Shown: positions 1 through 13,005, numbered from the stretch's first letter. The stretch: DNA of 64,000 nucleotides from Nyssa sinensis (GCA_008638375.1 CM018031.1:18446915-18510914), one strand, 5' to 3'. Program-made: numbers and translations. Notes: generated by a model not told the origin, from the letters alone.

Positions 1-1064
1 TAACTTTTATTAAGGAATTCTGAAGTCCCAATGCACTACACTTAGTTTTGAACCCTTCTATAATATATTATATCTGTCGAAATATTTTTAATATTCTTCA
101 TAAGGAAAAGACCTTCCAAAAGCACAGAGATATGGAGAGGCTGCCTTGTGATGCAAAGAGAGGTAGACAGAGAATGAAGAAGGCTATCACTGCTGTTGTA
201 GAATGGAAGCTCTCATTTGCTGCACCTCTACCGTTCAAAACTTCAAATCAGTCCTTTACTAACATGACCTTCTCTTCCTCACTCCCACTTCTCTTCACCC
301 TTAGAATGAGGTGTCCGTTCAAATTTGTATTGATTGGATCACATTCAGACGTTTATTTCAGTTAAACCATCCCCCATTCTTGAATTATATTTTCCGAAAA
401 AACAGAAACTTTAATCTTGAGAAAGGCTGGCAAATGATCAAGCTCAGTTGAGTTGAGCTTGGCTGAACATTGGCAATCCAAGCTTGAACATAAAGCTTGA
501 CTTGATCTTTGGGCCGAACTCGAACATGTTTCAACTTTATCAAGTTGTGCTCTTAACAGTTCAAAAGTCAGCTTTACTCTATTTGGTTCAACTCTATAGA
601 GATGCTTATCCATAAAAAACCATTATCCAGTGTTGGATGTAGGTAGTTGAGATATAGACCTAACTTTTGACATAATTTTTGCACAGAGTGGCTGCTCACA
701 GACTCGAACATGCATTCAGATGCTTGACAGTCCAAACATTTGACGATTGTTCCAAGCAATGGCTCCTAACAGAGATTGATGTTGAATACTTTTCTTTTTT
801 GGATGTCTGTGATTTCTCCAGATTCTTTGCCCTTTAAAGTTCTTTTTAGGGTGATTGGTCTTATGCAAAAGGAGCCTAAATTTCCTGTATACCACACTTA
901 CATGGGTTACACCCACAGTCTTACTGCTACTACTACTAATAATAATAATATAAGTGCAGGGTTTTCTGGTGGTACAGTGTCTTATGAGGGGAGTGACTTG
1001 GGCAGTTGGAATATTTGGTCTCAGATGGTTACGGTGTTGGTGGTCTCTCTCCATTTTATTCCAT

Positions 1065-1066
<2 letters not shown>

Positions 1067-1109
<43 letters not shown>
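1067..1109. repeat. (CT)n microsatellite
   Basis: About 21 uninterrupted CT units, followed at 1138-1160 by a shorter CT tract. Confidence 0.95.
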
Positions 1110-1112
<3 letters not shown>

Positions 1113-2894
1113 CATGTTATTCCGTCACCATTACCATCTCTCTCTCTCTCGATCTCTCTGATGTGCGCGAGAGAGGATTCATGTATCCAGATCCAAAATA
1201 ATTGAGATAAGACTTTGTTGAGTTGAGAGCACATTGATAGATTATAATGATGGATTTGTTTGTTTGTTGGATCTGTGTGTTGGTGTATAATTCTGCTTAT
1301 GTAACATGTCAGGTGTGTAACGTTCACTCACGCCCCCTTTCTTTTTCTTCATTGTTTGCTCATCACTCTCAAGTAAAATTCTGTAGCTTTAGATCACCTC
1401 TTGGTCTGAGGCATTTTAGTCCTCTACATCAATATTCGAATGCTTGAAAGACCTAATGATTTGTTATTCTTTTACAATTATGTCCTTGAAATTTTGAGGT
1501 TGTGCATTTGGATAGGGCAACAGGTTCTCTTTTTGTTGGTTGTTTCTTGTTAAAATCCATTTTAGGCACAAAATCACACTAAAGAGGTGGAATGGGGGGA
1601 ACAAAACATTTGTGGAAAGAAAAAGTGATTTATTCTGCTTAATGTGGGAAAGAGTGGGATTTCAATCAACCTTTTCTTTCTTATTGACCATTTCTAGTTC
1701 ATTTTAGTCATATAGAAGGTAATATGGTTGGAAGTATTATTATTGTGTGGTAGAAAACAATTGGCAAAAGTGATGCAAGAAAAAATTATTATTATGCTAT
1801 TGGCTGCTTTTAGGTAATGTAGTAGAATCCTCTTCATTGGGTTCACAGCGGAACAAACAAAAATGAGGTGGAACAGTACCTAATGACAACTTCGTTTCAG
1901 GAATTAGACATTACAAGCTCACTGTAGAAGCATGTAAAGTAGCTAAACTGTTCGGGAAGTACCTAAATCATACTTTCTGTGAGTACTTTACCCCTTATTG
2001 GTTTTGGTCCCATAGTTCACTTTGTGGATACTTTTCTCAACTGCATGGTTGGAATTTCAATGCTAATGTAAGGGTTAAACATGATACCCCTATGGTATCC
2101 ATTACTTGTCTATTTGTTTTTTTCTGAATAAACTTGCAATCATCAAATTTGTCTTCCGTGAAATTCTGCAACTATACATTCATTGTTTCTTAGGAGGCTT
2201 TTTTATGTGGCTCCCTAGTTGGTATTTTTGCATTATATTTATTTAGGATAACAACATGTAAAATATTAGGTTGAAATGAACATCTGAATATTGTTCTAAC
2301 AGAAAGGAACATGTGAGTATATTTCCTGAAAGATCAACTAATCGGTGCAAATTGGAATAATGACATAAAAGTTGACCAAGCTCTTGCATATGCTAGTTTT
2401 GATTATACATAACTACATTGTGGTTAATCACATCAAAATTGTCATGGGTACACCTCCTTTGAGATGAGTTCACTTTGGGGCTGTTTGGACAATTTTACAG
2501 CCATGTTATCTGTATTTAATTGAAAGGATGAAAATAAATGTACATGAAAAGTCTTGTGAACTCTAAAATGCAATCATATGAATGATTCAGAATTAGTAAA
2601 TTATGAAACCAAAAAATAAAAAATAAAATGAAATATGCTTCTAGAAATAGGGAACAAATTGTCAGACCTGATGTTTGTCTTCAACTAAGGGGGCTACCAC
2701 TGCCTCCAAGTTACAGACTCAAACAATTGTGCTTGCTCTATTATTATGTGTTCTCCAAATTGATCAATTCGTTGTTTTCAAGAATCTTAAAAACAGTTAC
2801 CTGTTTTTATAAATGTTTGAGACAAATACAAATGCAGGAAACATGAAATGCATTGAAACAGGGTTTTAAAGTCGGTATTATGGGACCTTATGTA

Positions 2895-3520
2895 TAGATC
2901 TTTGATAGAACCCAAGGTCCCTGTCCAATCTTGGCATGATGTAGGTTGTATAGACATCTAGCTTGGCGTGATGCTTTACTTGTTATTTAGAGTTGTCGCT
3001 ATCGGAGTACTTTTCTATATTGTCCTGTTTTGATACTTATATTTGTAAAGTTTTGGTGTTGCTTTTACTAGCAAGTCCAAAATTTCTGTCGAAACTCTAA
3101 AGTGTTCTGTCAAAACTCTTTTTTTTTCCTTCTTTTTTTTCCCCACAGATCTCTTTGTATATATATATTTTTCTATATTGTCCTCTGTGTATTATCTTTT
3201 CCGTTGTTCCATATTCCTGTTTGCCCTCATTCTTCGTTCAGGTAGTAAAGAAAGAACAAATAAGAAGAAAGGTAAAAATAGGGGGGGGGGGGGGGGGGAG
3301 GGTCCGTGTGATTGATCCCAAGGACAAGTTCTCTCCAATCTTGGCATGATGTAGGTTGTATTGGCATCTAGCATGGTGTGCATGCTTTACTGGTTATTTA
3401 GAGTCATCGTCGTCGGGCTACTTTTCTATATTGTCCTGTTTTGATATTTGTATTTGTAAAGTGTTGGTCTGTATGATTGATCCCAACGACAAGTCCCCCC
3501 CCCCCCCCCCCCCCCCGGGC
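2895..3520. repeat. 410-bp tandem duplication with poly-G and poly-C runs
   Basis: The block starting at 2925 (CCAATCTTGGCATGATG...) recurs at 3335 with the same following text to about 3475. A short third start (GATTGATCCCAA) appears at 3311 and 3475. An 18-base G run (3281-3298) and a 22-base C run (3495-3516) lie beside the duplicate starts. Confidence 0.85.
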
Positions 3521-5890
3521 GGCGGGGTAAGTTCTCTATATGTACTTGTACTTTGGGGATGAGCAGTAGAGTGTGTCCAGAAAGTGTGGAAATCTTCTGT
3601 TACTTGTGCTTTACTTGGCTCATTATTTTATTTTTCACTATTGTCAAGTCATGAATGGAAATTTCCTGCATGTTACCATCATCTTTTCAATTTATTGCTT
3701 TCCTTCAAAATCTTATAAGTCTAACTGTATGCTCAAACTGGCTGCAGAGGAAAGGTTCAAGCTTTGCATCTACAGGATAACCTTGCTATGAATGAGACCA
3801 AGATCCTTTAGTCTGAGATGCTTAATGTGGAAATCAAGATTCTCTGGGTACCAGATTAGGCTGAGCATGGTTTGAAAAGTAGCAGAATGGTGAAATTTAG
3901 GATTATCTGGTGTCAGCTTGTTTGAGAATGGTTCTAGTTTCAGTAGTTGAATTTCGTATCAACAAATAACTAGTAGTATACTGCCATACTGGTGGCTGAT
4001 GCTGATAAAATAATGATAACACTGGTGGTTCCGAGCTCCGATACAGTGCAAAAAGTTTCAGAAAGTTGGAGGATATTGGAATCCTAGGAGAGAGTCACGA
4101 TGATATTTGATGCAGATATGGCGTAAAAGAGTTTCGGAAAGTTGGAGGATATTGTTCCATATCCTAAGAGAAATAAGCGTGATGCCTTTTGAATGGAGGT
4201 AGTAGCAGGAAGATTGCTTTTAACCTCATATTTTTAGTCCCCCCCCCCCAACTCCTTTTTATTTTTATCTTTTCTTTTAGATTTGGTTTTTAAGTTTAGT
4301 TTAGTTCTCATAATGCATCTGCACTGATTCTAACATTTTTTAAGGACATGGCATTATTGTTTCCTTCTGTTATTTTCCGTTAGGTTTTATTGTGTTTTGT
4401 GTTGTGTTGTGTGTGTATATGCTTGGTGCATTTTGCATAGAACATTTGTAAATCTATGCAATGCAATTGTTTGCTTTCTGTGTCCGGAGAAGTTAACGAG
4501 TCTTTTTGTTGAAAAGGAATTGAAAGGTCTCTCGAGTTTTCTGAACTGGTGGTCCAAATTTAGGGTCCACTCAGAAACTGTGGCATGAGAAATTTCCACA
4601 TTGGATCGGCTCACAGCATCATCTTTATTGTTGAAAAACCTTTAGTACATATAGCTTGTTAATTGGCTGAACCACAGTTGTAGCTCAATTTGGAGGTTTC
4701 AAGTGTAGAGGTAAGATACAAAATAAATTCATGTTTCATTGGAACATCACTTTATTTCAACTAGAAACTTTGTAATGTTATTGGCAGTACTAGTAGTTTA
4801 ACACTTTTTTTTTTTTTTTTTGGTTTTGTCCTTGGTTTCATAAATGATGAACACCAACCCAAGTTAACATCACAGAAGATTGGTTCATTGTGATATATTT
4901 TGGTTCCAACCCAAGGTCAGTATTTTTACTGAGATTTTGGTTCCAGGTGGGTGCATTTAGCACTAGAGGGATATTGGGAAATTCACTTCCTTGTCAGCTT
5001 CTCTAGTGTGGAACTGGCTAATCTGGAGATACATGCTGCAAACCTTGAATGGTGCCTCTCTTTTTGCCCCTATCTATGGGAAATTATTTAGGCAAGTTTC
5101 CTTGGTGGTTCCAATCTCTCCTGAAAAACGTATATAATTGTGGTGTCTTATTTTATTTTATTTTATTTTTTTGGTTGCTTAAACAAAAACTTCATTAAAG
5201 ATAGAAACTAAAGGTATCATCATTTGATAATTTTTTTTACAAGTAATTAAAAATAAGTGGAAAAAACAATTTTTGCTTTTAAAAAAAAAAGAAAGAAAAA
5301 AAAGTCTATCGATCCAAAGAAATCAGTTGTGAGTCAAAACAACTCCATTCAATCCCATTTCCGTTGTTTCTCTAAACAATTGGTATGATTGGAAACCAGG
5401 TTGAGTTTTCAACAATTTCTTAATAGCTCAAGCATTCCCACGCGACTAAAACAAGGGATAATAAGCAAAAAGAATCTCCAAATTGTCCAATGTAAATATA
5501 TCATTAATTTACAACATTATATGTAACATGCTGAACAGTGTGTACAGTTCATTCAACCAGGAAAATCCCATTTTGTATTGAGTTCCGTAGCTTGCAAAAT
5601 CAAAGTTTTGTATCGAGTCAAATGAAAAAAAATGGTCCACCTGCACACAAAAGCCGGCAACATTAATATTAAATAACAAATGAATACCGAAAAGAACATT
5701 TTTCGTTTTGTGATTAGATCATCACGATCCTCGACCATTTATTATAATAGATCATTGAAGTTGTTAATGTAAATGGACGCAACTATAATTTTTTTAATTC
5801 CATTGAAGAAGGGTGCAATTGATTGCTTTATTTGGCTGTTTTACAGAAACCCCTCTAAGCTGAATTTTTTCCATGTTGACAAGCAAACCA

Positions 5891-5926
<36 letters not shown>

Positions 5927-6277
5927 TTTTTTAAAAGAAAGGATACCAAATAGATGGAATATGCACCAGTCCACAAATCATGGTGTGTGATTTGGAGTTC
6001 TGAAAGTGAAATAAGCGTCACATCCAAGAAATCCTCTTCTGGACCGCTTCTGCAGTAAACCAATGTGAGCATTGTAATATAAATCTATGCCCCTCCTTGT
6101 ATGTGCAGACACATTAGTGTGTGTGTGTCAATTTCTCTATGTACTCCTACATATTTGTTGTATTTACCTGTAGTCCTATTTCAATACATGTGGCATGATT
6201 CTGCCCCATCCGCACAAGTTGTATCTCACATCATGAGGGTGGGTAAAGAAAAAGCTATTTCCACCATATACATGATG

Positions 6278-6319
<42 letters not shown>

Positions 6320-7573
6320 ATTGGTAAAGTGTAATTTATTAAAAGAAAAAGGCCTTGAGAATGCAACTCATATACAAAAGATCACACGTTGCGTGATCTA
6401 TATAAAAAGTGACAACTATGCAAAATAATGTGTTTTAAGAGCTAGTCAGAATCCAATCTGTAGCATCCCATGCATGTAAACGATGGAAAAAATTATGATC
6501 AGGAAGTTACATCAGTGCTCATAACTGCCCTGTCAACAGTGACACCAATGTTGTTGAAATGGTTATGGCATCCTTATGCAGAATGTCCATGCGTGCTTAT
6601 CTGGATATATAACACAAAAGTAGTATAACTGCAGATGAACTTTGTTTCGAAGCGAAGATGTGCACACCATTTTAATAGACAAATGGTTCAGAAAGTGTCA
6701 CCATATTAATCAGCATCTCCAAGAGAACATAAACAAAGTCATCGGCGATTCAAAAAAGGCATAGGCAATCAACAATAAGAATCAAACCCATAACCCACCC
6801 CTTCTTAAAGATGTTGCTTAATCATTATGCCAAAATGACTTTGGCAAAGCAAAGCGCCTCCGTCACCAGGGAGTCGAAGATCAGTAGCATTCAGTCTAGA
6901 TAATTGGTTGTGGGAAGGGTTAAAAGAACAAAAGAAAAGAAATTTGATTACGTATGAGGTATCCATTATAGTCCATAAATGAAGTCCTCATTATGTCATC
7001 GATGAGAATCTCTTGACTGAAAGCTTGCCCATTCCAGATCCCACTTCCATGTTCGTTCTTAGTGAAGAAATTGAAACATTAGAACTAAAACTATTTTCAA
7101 AGCATTAAGAACTAAATTTGATAATGTCATGTTCATACCATGTGTCACGCATGATCTCCTTTTGATTGGAAGCTTCATGTCATAATTCCTACTTCCGTGT
7201 TGATATTTGTAATAATGTAAATTTTTTTTTAAAATGATACAGGAAGAAAACATCCTGGTAAAGATCTTGCCTAGACAGCCTCAAAAAGCCAGAAAGCTGA
7301 GACGCCCCATGCCACAACAGATCTGCTGTGGCAATTGGGCAATAGACTTGTCCCTATTCCCTATACAAAGACATGTATACACTACATACAAAAACATATT
7401 GCAGGATTGTTCTAATTAAAAGAATATATCACTTTTTGGATACATGAACCATCTGCGAAATAAGTTGGACACAGAGACAGCTTAACTACTTGTTTTTGTT
7501 AGAATTTTTAATAGACATGAATAAGAAAAAAAATTCAATTGAGGAAAGCAAGAAAGCAAAAAGAAAATAATAT

Positions 7574-7700
7574 GAGAAATCAACAATGTTGATGATAGAG
7601 CACGATTGGCTCCCAGAAGTAATATTGATAATGTACTTGAGGAATCAACAATGTTGATGATAGAGCACAATTGGCTCCAAAAAGTAATATTGATAATATA
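7574..7700. repeat. 65-bp tandem duplication
   Basis: CAACAATGTTGATGATAGAG occurs at 7581 and again about 65 bases later, followed in both copies by near-identical text ending in an AATATTGATAAT motif. Confidence 0.8.
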
Positions 7701-7989
7701 CTTTATCGGTTCCAACAACAAATACTGACCTCACCTCTAGAACATGACATGAGATGGAAATGGAAAGAACAAGGTATTGCATTTCAGCAATGTATTCCAC
7801 AAAATCAGACCAGCAAGGCAGCAACCTACCAAAGAGAACTAAAGCCAAGCTCTTGATTCAACATCCTCGGTGTTAAAAACTATCCCAACTCTTCTCACCA
7901 GATCTTCTAAGTGGTTGTGTAATCTCTGCTTTAATAGAATACCATCATTTCGTCAATTTCTCTTTACACAGTTCCCAGCTCTGATAAGA

Positions 7990-8189
7990 AAACCTTTACC
8001 ACAGCTTGGTGTGCTTTTCAACTGACCCAAAGTGTCAGCAAGCTGAAAGAGGATTATATTAGCAAATAGCCTATCCTCTCCAGGAACCAAGTCAAACATG
8101 TTATATTCTGCCATCATATGATCAGGCTCTCTATTCCAATGCTCAAGTCTTGGCTCAATCTGTAGTAATGGCTTCAACCGATCAACCTA
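7990..8189 (-). pseudogene. Fragment resembling the N-terminal region of plant Integrator subunit 7 (EMB1895 type)
   Basis: After an AG acceptor-like site (tttttag at about 8196-8190) the minus strand reads a fragment with PRLEHWNREP, an acidic/aromatic linker and LVPGEDRLFAN followed by a Leu/Ala-rich helix. From memory this pattern matches the start of the ARM-repeat Integrator subunit 7 protein of plants. The similarity stops after about 55 codons and the frame then ends at a TGA near 7953. No flanking exons were seen on either side, and the only upstream in-frame initiator in the exon is TTG. I read it as a truncated gene copy rather than a working gene. It lies about 0.7 kb downstream of the helicase on the same strand. 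Confidence 0.4.
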
Positions 8190-8874
8190 AAAATGATAAA
8201 ACTTTTAGCATTAGTGATGAGAAACTTTGCAAACCAACAATGTAAGAAAGCCCTCCCCCCGTGGCAAGATTTCTCTCCACAATGTCGTCTTTAAAAGCCC
8301 AGTTAGAATTCATATGGTTTAAAACATGGTTCCCTTTGCAGCCACAATGTAACCCAGTTGCGGATACAAGCAGCTATAATCCTTTCAAGAACAGGATCAT
8401 AAAGTCAATAGATTGTTCTAAAAGTAGCATGCATTCGGAAAAGTTCATTTGGGAAAAGGTGGCAGCATTCCAATAAGAGAGAAGAGAAAAGTTCAAAGTG
8501 CACAATGCATTTAAAACAATGGTATCAATAGAAAGCAGTGGAGAGCAGTTCAAAAAAATTACGACACCTTAAAAGATAACACAAGGAGTCTTAAACATTG
8601 AAATTGACTGGGTTAAGTTGAAACCCAAGAACTTCACCGAGGGGAGTACCACCTAGCCACTTGTCAAAAAAAGGGAGTACCACCTAGCATAGAATCTCAA
8701 AATTAATCGAGAATAACTAAAGTGCATGAGAGAGAGAGCGAGAGCGAGAGAGCACAACCTGATCAATAGAAGCTCATGTTTCCAATTTTTATATCCTGAA
8801 TTAGGATCATCTTTGCAATTTAATATCCTGAATTAGGATTTTGGCTCCTGTGCACAGACAAAGCCTCTGAAACT

Positions 8875-10418
8875 TCAGTAACCATGCTTCCTTTTTTTCT
8901 GGCCCTTGCTGCCAGAGAAATAACCAACTGTGTACCGTGAATTAACAAGCTCTCGAGGAATAGCAGCTCCAGATGATTTCAGGATTTCAACCAATTCTGG
9001 AAACATTTTCTTATTCTCCTCGTTCACAAAGACAATTGCTGTACCTTCCTCCCCCAGTCTAGATGCCCTACCAATCTGGTGCACATACTCCTTAATGGAA
9101 TTTGGCATGTCAAAAATTATAACCTGTCTCACACCCAAGAGATCAACTCCTCGGCCCAAGACCCCTGTTGCCACAATCACTGGCACCTCTCCTACCAAAA
9201 ATGACCTCATAGTTTCTCTCCTCTCCTTCATGGACTTCTCTCCATGGATTGATTGTGCTTTCACCGCAGTGGTAACTGTTATTGCTTCAGAAAGGAGATC
9301 CGCCCCGAGTCTTGAACCCACAAATACCACCACAGGTGGCATAAAATGTTGCTTGCTCATCAATATTTCGAAAAGCTTTTGCTTCTTTTGCTTTGTCCCA
9401 ACCCAGATGGCCAGCTGCTTCACAGCCCTATTTGGCTTATTTGGCTGCCCAACAGAGATAACGGCTTTATCTTTCACCATTAAGCTAGCCATCTTCTCAA
9501 CTTCTTTTGAAATTGTTGCAGAATACATCAAGACTTGGGGTTGTGATAGAGCCCTAAAAATTTGCATTACTTGCTCATGGAAGCCCCTTTGGAGCATGCA
9601 GTCCACTTCATCTAGAACAAGAATTGAGACGGCATCTAATTCTATGTCGTGCTTGGACAACAGATCAATAAGTCTGCCTGGAGTTCCTACAATTAATGCC
9701 ACCCCTTGCTGGATGCGGTGGAGTTGTCTGGCCATGGCATCACCACCAACCACAAGAGCAGTTTTAAAAGGCAAACCCTTTCCCAGCAACTTGGCTTGTT
9801 CCTCCACCTGTATGCAGAGCTCTCTAGTCGGCGTAAGAACCATTGCTAATGGTTTTTTCTGGTTTGAGAACTGCTCACAATTAAAATTTGCAGCATAGGA
9901 AACTATAGGAACCAAAAAGGAAGCAGTTTTCCCTGAACCAGTGTCAGCTGAAACCAGGAGGCTTTTACCAACCAAAGCGGCTGGGATTGCTTGCATTTGG
10001 ACAGGTGTCGGCATTTCATATCCTGCGGCTTCTATGTTTTGAAGGAGCTTCTGAGGAAGATCGCAAGAAGAAAATGACAAGGTAGGTGCTGGAACCAAGT
10101 CTCCCGTCACACAAATTTCAAGTTTCCTTCTTAGCAATTCAGTCTGATTGCTTGTTAAGGATTGAGATTCAGATTTATCATCATTCTCTCTCACATAAAA
10201 GCACTCATCAGTGGCAGCTAATCTTACAGGAGATGGGAGACCAACTGGCAATTGTGAGTCGGCAACCCTACGTAGAAGAGTCTGTTTACATTCCAGGCTG
10301 CAAATATCATCATCAGTCTCGTCGCATATATACTCACCATAGCGGCCACATATAACACATTGAGGCTCCCCTGGCAGCGCCTCTCTCTGATCCCAACACC
10401 TCTCCTTCACATCATTCG
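8875..10418 (-). CDS. RH41: RH41-type helicase, coding exon 2
   Basis: One long uninterrupted exon carries the HIT zinc finger and both RecA-like domains. The acceptor is gatgcag at 10425-10419 and the stop is TGA at 8877-8875. The open frame extends upstream of the acceptor to about 10443, but that part has no ATG and reads into intron. Confidence 0.92.
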
Positions 10419-11033
10419 CTGCATCAGAGACACAAACAATCAACTATATAAGCTCGCCACTTGCTACCACGAACAAGTTATGCAGACAATCCGAAATTTG
10501 CAAGTGATCAGCACCCCACAGCCAGGGGAAAAGAAAAAAAGCCTTCCTCAGGCTATTTTTATCCTCTAATAATATGAAATAATTTCCTCCCATGGAATGC
10601 TAATTGAATGCAAATAAGTAATAATATCCAATAATGGACATTCCGAAGGAAAAAGTTTAATTTGAAATCATAAGCAAAAAAGTGAGAGGGGATGAACAAT
10701 AATTGGACGTGATAAAAAGGAATATTCTTCAGCTGAATTAGATAAGCTGAGAATTGATGAAAAGGGAAATAAATAAACAGAAATTTGATATGTTTATTGA
10801 ATTAGGTAAACGATACAACAACATAGCAAGAAGTGAAAAAGAAAAATTAATATTGTACAATGTCTATTGGTTTAAATGTGATGCACTCTTAAAGCAAAAG
10901 AATCACCCTTATAATATGATGTAAGAATTGAAGCAAAATGAAATTTGAATTCTGTAATGTTACCTGGAGCTTCATTACCATTAGCTGCAGCCATAAAACT
11001 TTCACATTGGTTACCCGTGTTTCCAGGTTTCAT
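8875..11033 (-). CDS. RH41: DEAD-box ATP-dependent RNA helicase with HIT zinc finger (RH41 type), two coding exons
   Basis: ATP-dependent RNA helicase, presumably nuclear, acting on RNA or RNP structure. Coding exons are 11033-10964 and 10418-8875. The exon 1 donor (CCAG|gtaac) and exon 2 acceptor (gatgcag|CGAATG) join in phase to give 537 aa; the start is the first ATG after the inferred 5'UTR. An HIT zinc finger occupies about residues 44-70 (Cys44, 47, 55, 63, 67). Helicase motifs follow in order: Q-motif region about 140-170, ADTGSGKT about 181-188, PTREL about 220, TPGRL about 269, DEVD 293-296, SAT 323-325, GRGVDL about 445, HQIGRAS 470-476, and a basic tail with KKRK. Motif II is DEVD rather than DEAD and motif VI is HQIGRAS rather than HRIGRTG. 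From memory RH41 homologues share these variants and are of similar length (about 500 aa). Identity as the RH41 family is strong; the exact RNA target is unknown. Confidence 0.92.
10419..10963 (-). other. Intron 1 of the coding region of the RH41-type helicase
   Basis: A 545-bp AT-rich GT-AG intron. I see no embedded gene or mobile element in it. Confidence 0.8.
10964..11033 (-). CDS. RH41: RH41-type helicase, coding exon 1
   Basis: This is a 70-nt exon starting at ATG (11033-11031) and encoding 23 codons plus one base. It ends at a GT donor (10963-10962). Its split codon combines with the next exon to give Ala24, so the frame runs straight into the HIT-finger exon. Confidence 0.82.
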
Positions 11034-11043
11034 AATTTGAACT

Positions 11044-12586
11044 TGATATAAATGCTAATCAATAGAGAATTAAGATCGTTCGACCACAGCAAGCCCTAAG
11101 AACCGCAATTACCACTCCCACCCACAATCAAAATGGAGAGACAGATGACGGATTAGATATTGAGCAAAATTCATCTGAAGAGATAACACTTGTCCACATA
11201 TGCTGTAGAGATATTGAACTATGGAGGACTAAGAAGATGAGATTGACTGTTGAGATAATAAATGATATGTTCAGTATATTATTATCAATAATAACACAAA
11301 ACCTCTAATATTTATTAGAAAAAGTAATAGAAAAAAAAATTATCAAAGACTAGTAAATGAATGAACACAAATAGCTTCATTCTCAAAACTAAGGATTCTC
11401 CAAAAAGAACAGCCCGGGAATTCATTTTCCATATTTAATCAGCTACAATTCCCCCCACCCCCACCACCCACCAAAAAAAAAAAAAGAAAAAAAAAAATGA
11501 ATACATAGAAAATAGGAACTTACATAAGCTCAAATTAAACCAATCAACAATTTTAACATAGCTCTGAAAGATTTCAAAGTAGAGAATACCAACAACTACA
11601 AAGGTTCAACTAAGTTCTCCTCAAACCTCTTATATTCAGAGTCACTAAAAAACAAGTATACCCACCACAGTAGTATCTCCTTCACCTCCCAGAGGAGGAT
11701 GTGGATTTGAGTTTCTCGATGAACCAGAAAAAAGTTATGGATCGCTGGTTCAACAGTCGGGTTAGCGGGAATTGAACCGTCATCTCATAATTATGTCACA
11801 AATATATTTATTATTAATATTATTAATATAAATAAGTATTAAAATTCTGAAAAACAATTAAAAAATCTTATCGTTTGGATTGTGATTCAGAAATAATTTT
11901 TAAAATTTTTTTTTAAAATATATTCAGAATTTTGTAATTAATTTTTTAAAAATTGTGAAAATATATTTGAATATGATAATCTAAATTTTAAAAAATTAAA
12001 AAAAATATATATTTTAAAATGCACGTTTTGAAATTAAAAAACTGTTTTTGAAAATATAAACAAACAGAAACTTTTTAAAAAATATAGATATTATCACCTT
12101 CTAAAATCTAAAGATATCCCGAATAACAAACCACAAAAATGTTCAAGTCTTCAAGATTACACAGCAATCTTATATATGATAGTCTAAGCAGATAACATAC
12201 TTAAATGGAGATTCAAATTCTTTAGGGGACAAAAAGTAGAGAATTTGCAAATAATATATAAGCAGAGAACCAAATTATTTGGGGGAAAAAATAAAACCAG
12301 GTGCAGAGATATTGGCAGACATTTGTACAAAGAAATTTGGATGCACATATATAGAAGAATTTGCAAACCTATGTATGCATTATGCATATAGACAAACGCC
12401 TTAAAGTCCTTGATCAATGCAAAATGATAATATCATATGCTTCCAAATTGAGAGAAATTCGAAGAAGAAACAATAATTTGAAAGAAATACTATCCCTCAA
12501 CACTTTCAGCAGCCAAACAGAAGGAAAATTGGAAAATTAGAAAATTAAAAAATTACATATAGAATCAGACATATAATTTCAATTAC
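11044..12586 (-). other. Probable leader intron of the RH41-type helicase
   Basis: AT-rich, with poly-A/T stretches around 11450-11500 and 11880-12080. The intron limits depend on the inferred 5'UTR exon. A possible acceptor (tatcaag) lies about 10 bases before the ATG. A more GC-rich patch at 11640-11790 could be an extra leader exon or a small repeat; I cannot tell which. Confidence 0.4.
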
Positions 12587-12975
12587 CTGAGAAGTGAATG
12601 GAGGAAAAGAGACGAAGACTTGAGGAGTCCAAGACCCTCGGCTGTATCGTGAACAATATTGCAAACGCAGGGAGGAAGACTCGCAGACCAAGAGATGAAG
12701 AACCGCAGTGGTCTTCGGCTAAACTCCGATTTCCGATCAGCGTTTCCGATCGCCACAGCCTCACCAGTCGAAAAAAATCAAGCCGCCTCATCGTTGTTCA
12801 ACAAAATGGAGAAAGCCATGGACGATCAGAACTCAAAAAGGCAGAGAGATAGAGAAGGATTGAGATCGAGAAGATGAGATACAGCCTCACACGTCACAAA
12901 AATGAAGCTGCAACTCACTGTTGTACAGCAAATCGAGAGACAGCCAGAGAACGAGATGAGAGATTCATCAGTCTT
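12587..12975 (-). other. Likely 5'UTR exon of the RH41-type helicase
   Basis: A good donor (CTTCTCAG|gtaatt, GT at 12586-12585) sits 1.55 kb upstream of the start codon. It lies just downstream of a TATA box at 13006-13013 on the same strand. The stretch is less AT-rich than its surroundings. I infer a noncoding first exon followed by a long leader intron ending shortly before 11033. The right boundary (transcription start) is an estimate from TATA spacing. The open frames here on both strands match nothing I recognise. Confidence 0.5.
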
Positions 12976-13005
12976 TCAAAAAAGAATTGAAGCCCTAGGT
13001 TTTAA

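Larger units (their letters stand above)
1..7952. other. Left intergenic region with simple repeats and local duplications
   Basis: No convincing gene. Microsatellites are (CT)n at 1067-1109 and (AT)n at 5893-5921 and 6280-6317. A 410-bp tandem duplication covers about 2895-3475. The stretch 710-1050 on the plus strand reads as a plausible but unrecognised coding tail with a Thr/Asn-rich tract; I could not assign it. Confidence 0.6.

Noticed and set aside
710..1050. Possible terminal exon of an unknown gene on the plus strand
   Set aside because: The frame is broken at about 835 and I recognise no motif; too weak to call.
8930..9898. Open frame of 322 codons on the plus strand
   Set aside because: It lies exactly opposite the RH41-type helicase exon and has no family motifs; it is an antisense shadow.
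12598..12877. Plus-strand open frames rich in Arg/Glu near 12.6-12.9 kb
   Set aside because: They overlap the inferred 5'UTR exon of the helicase on the other strand and match nothing recognisable.
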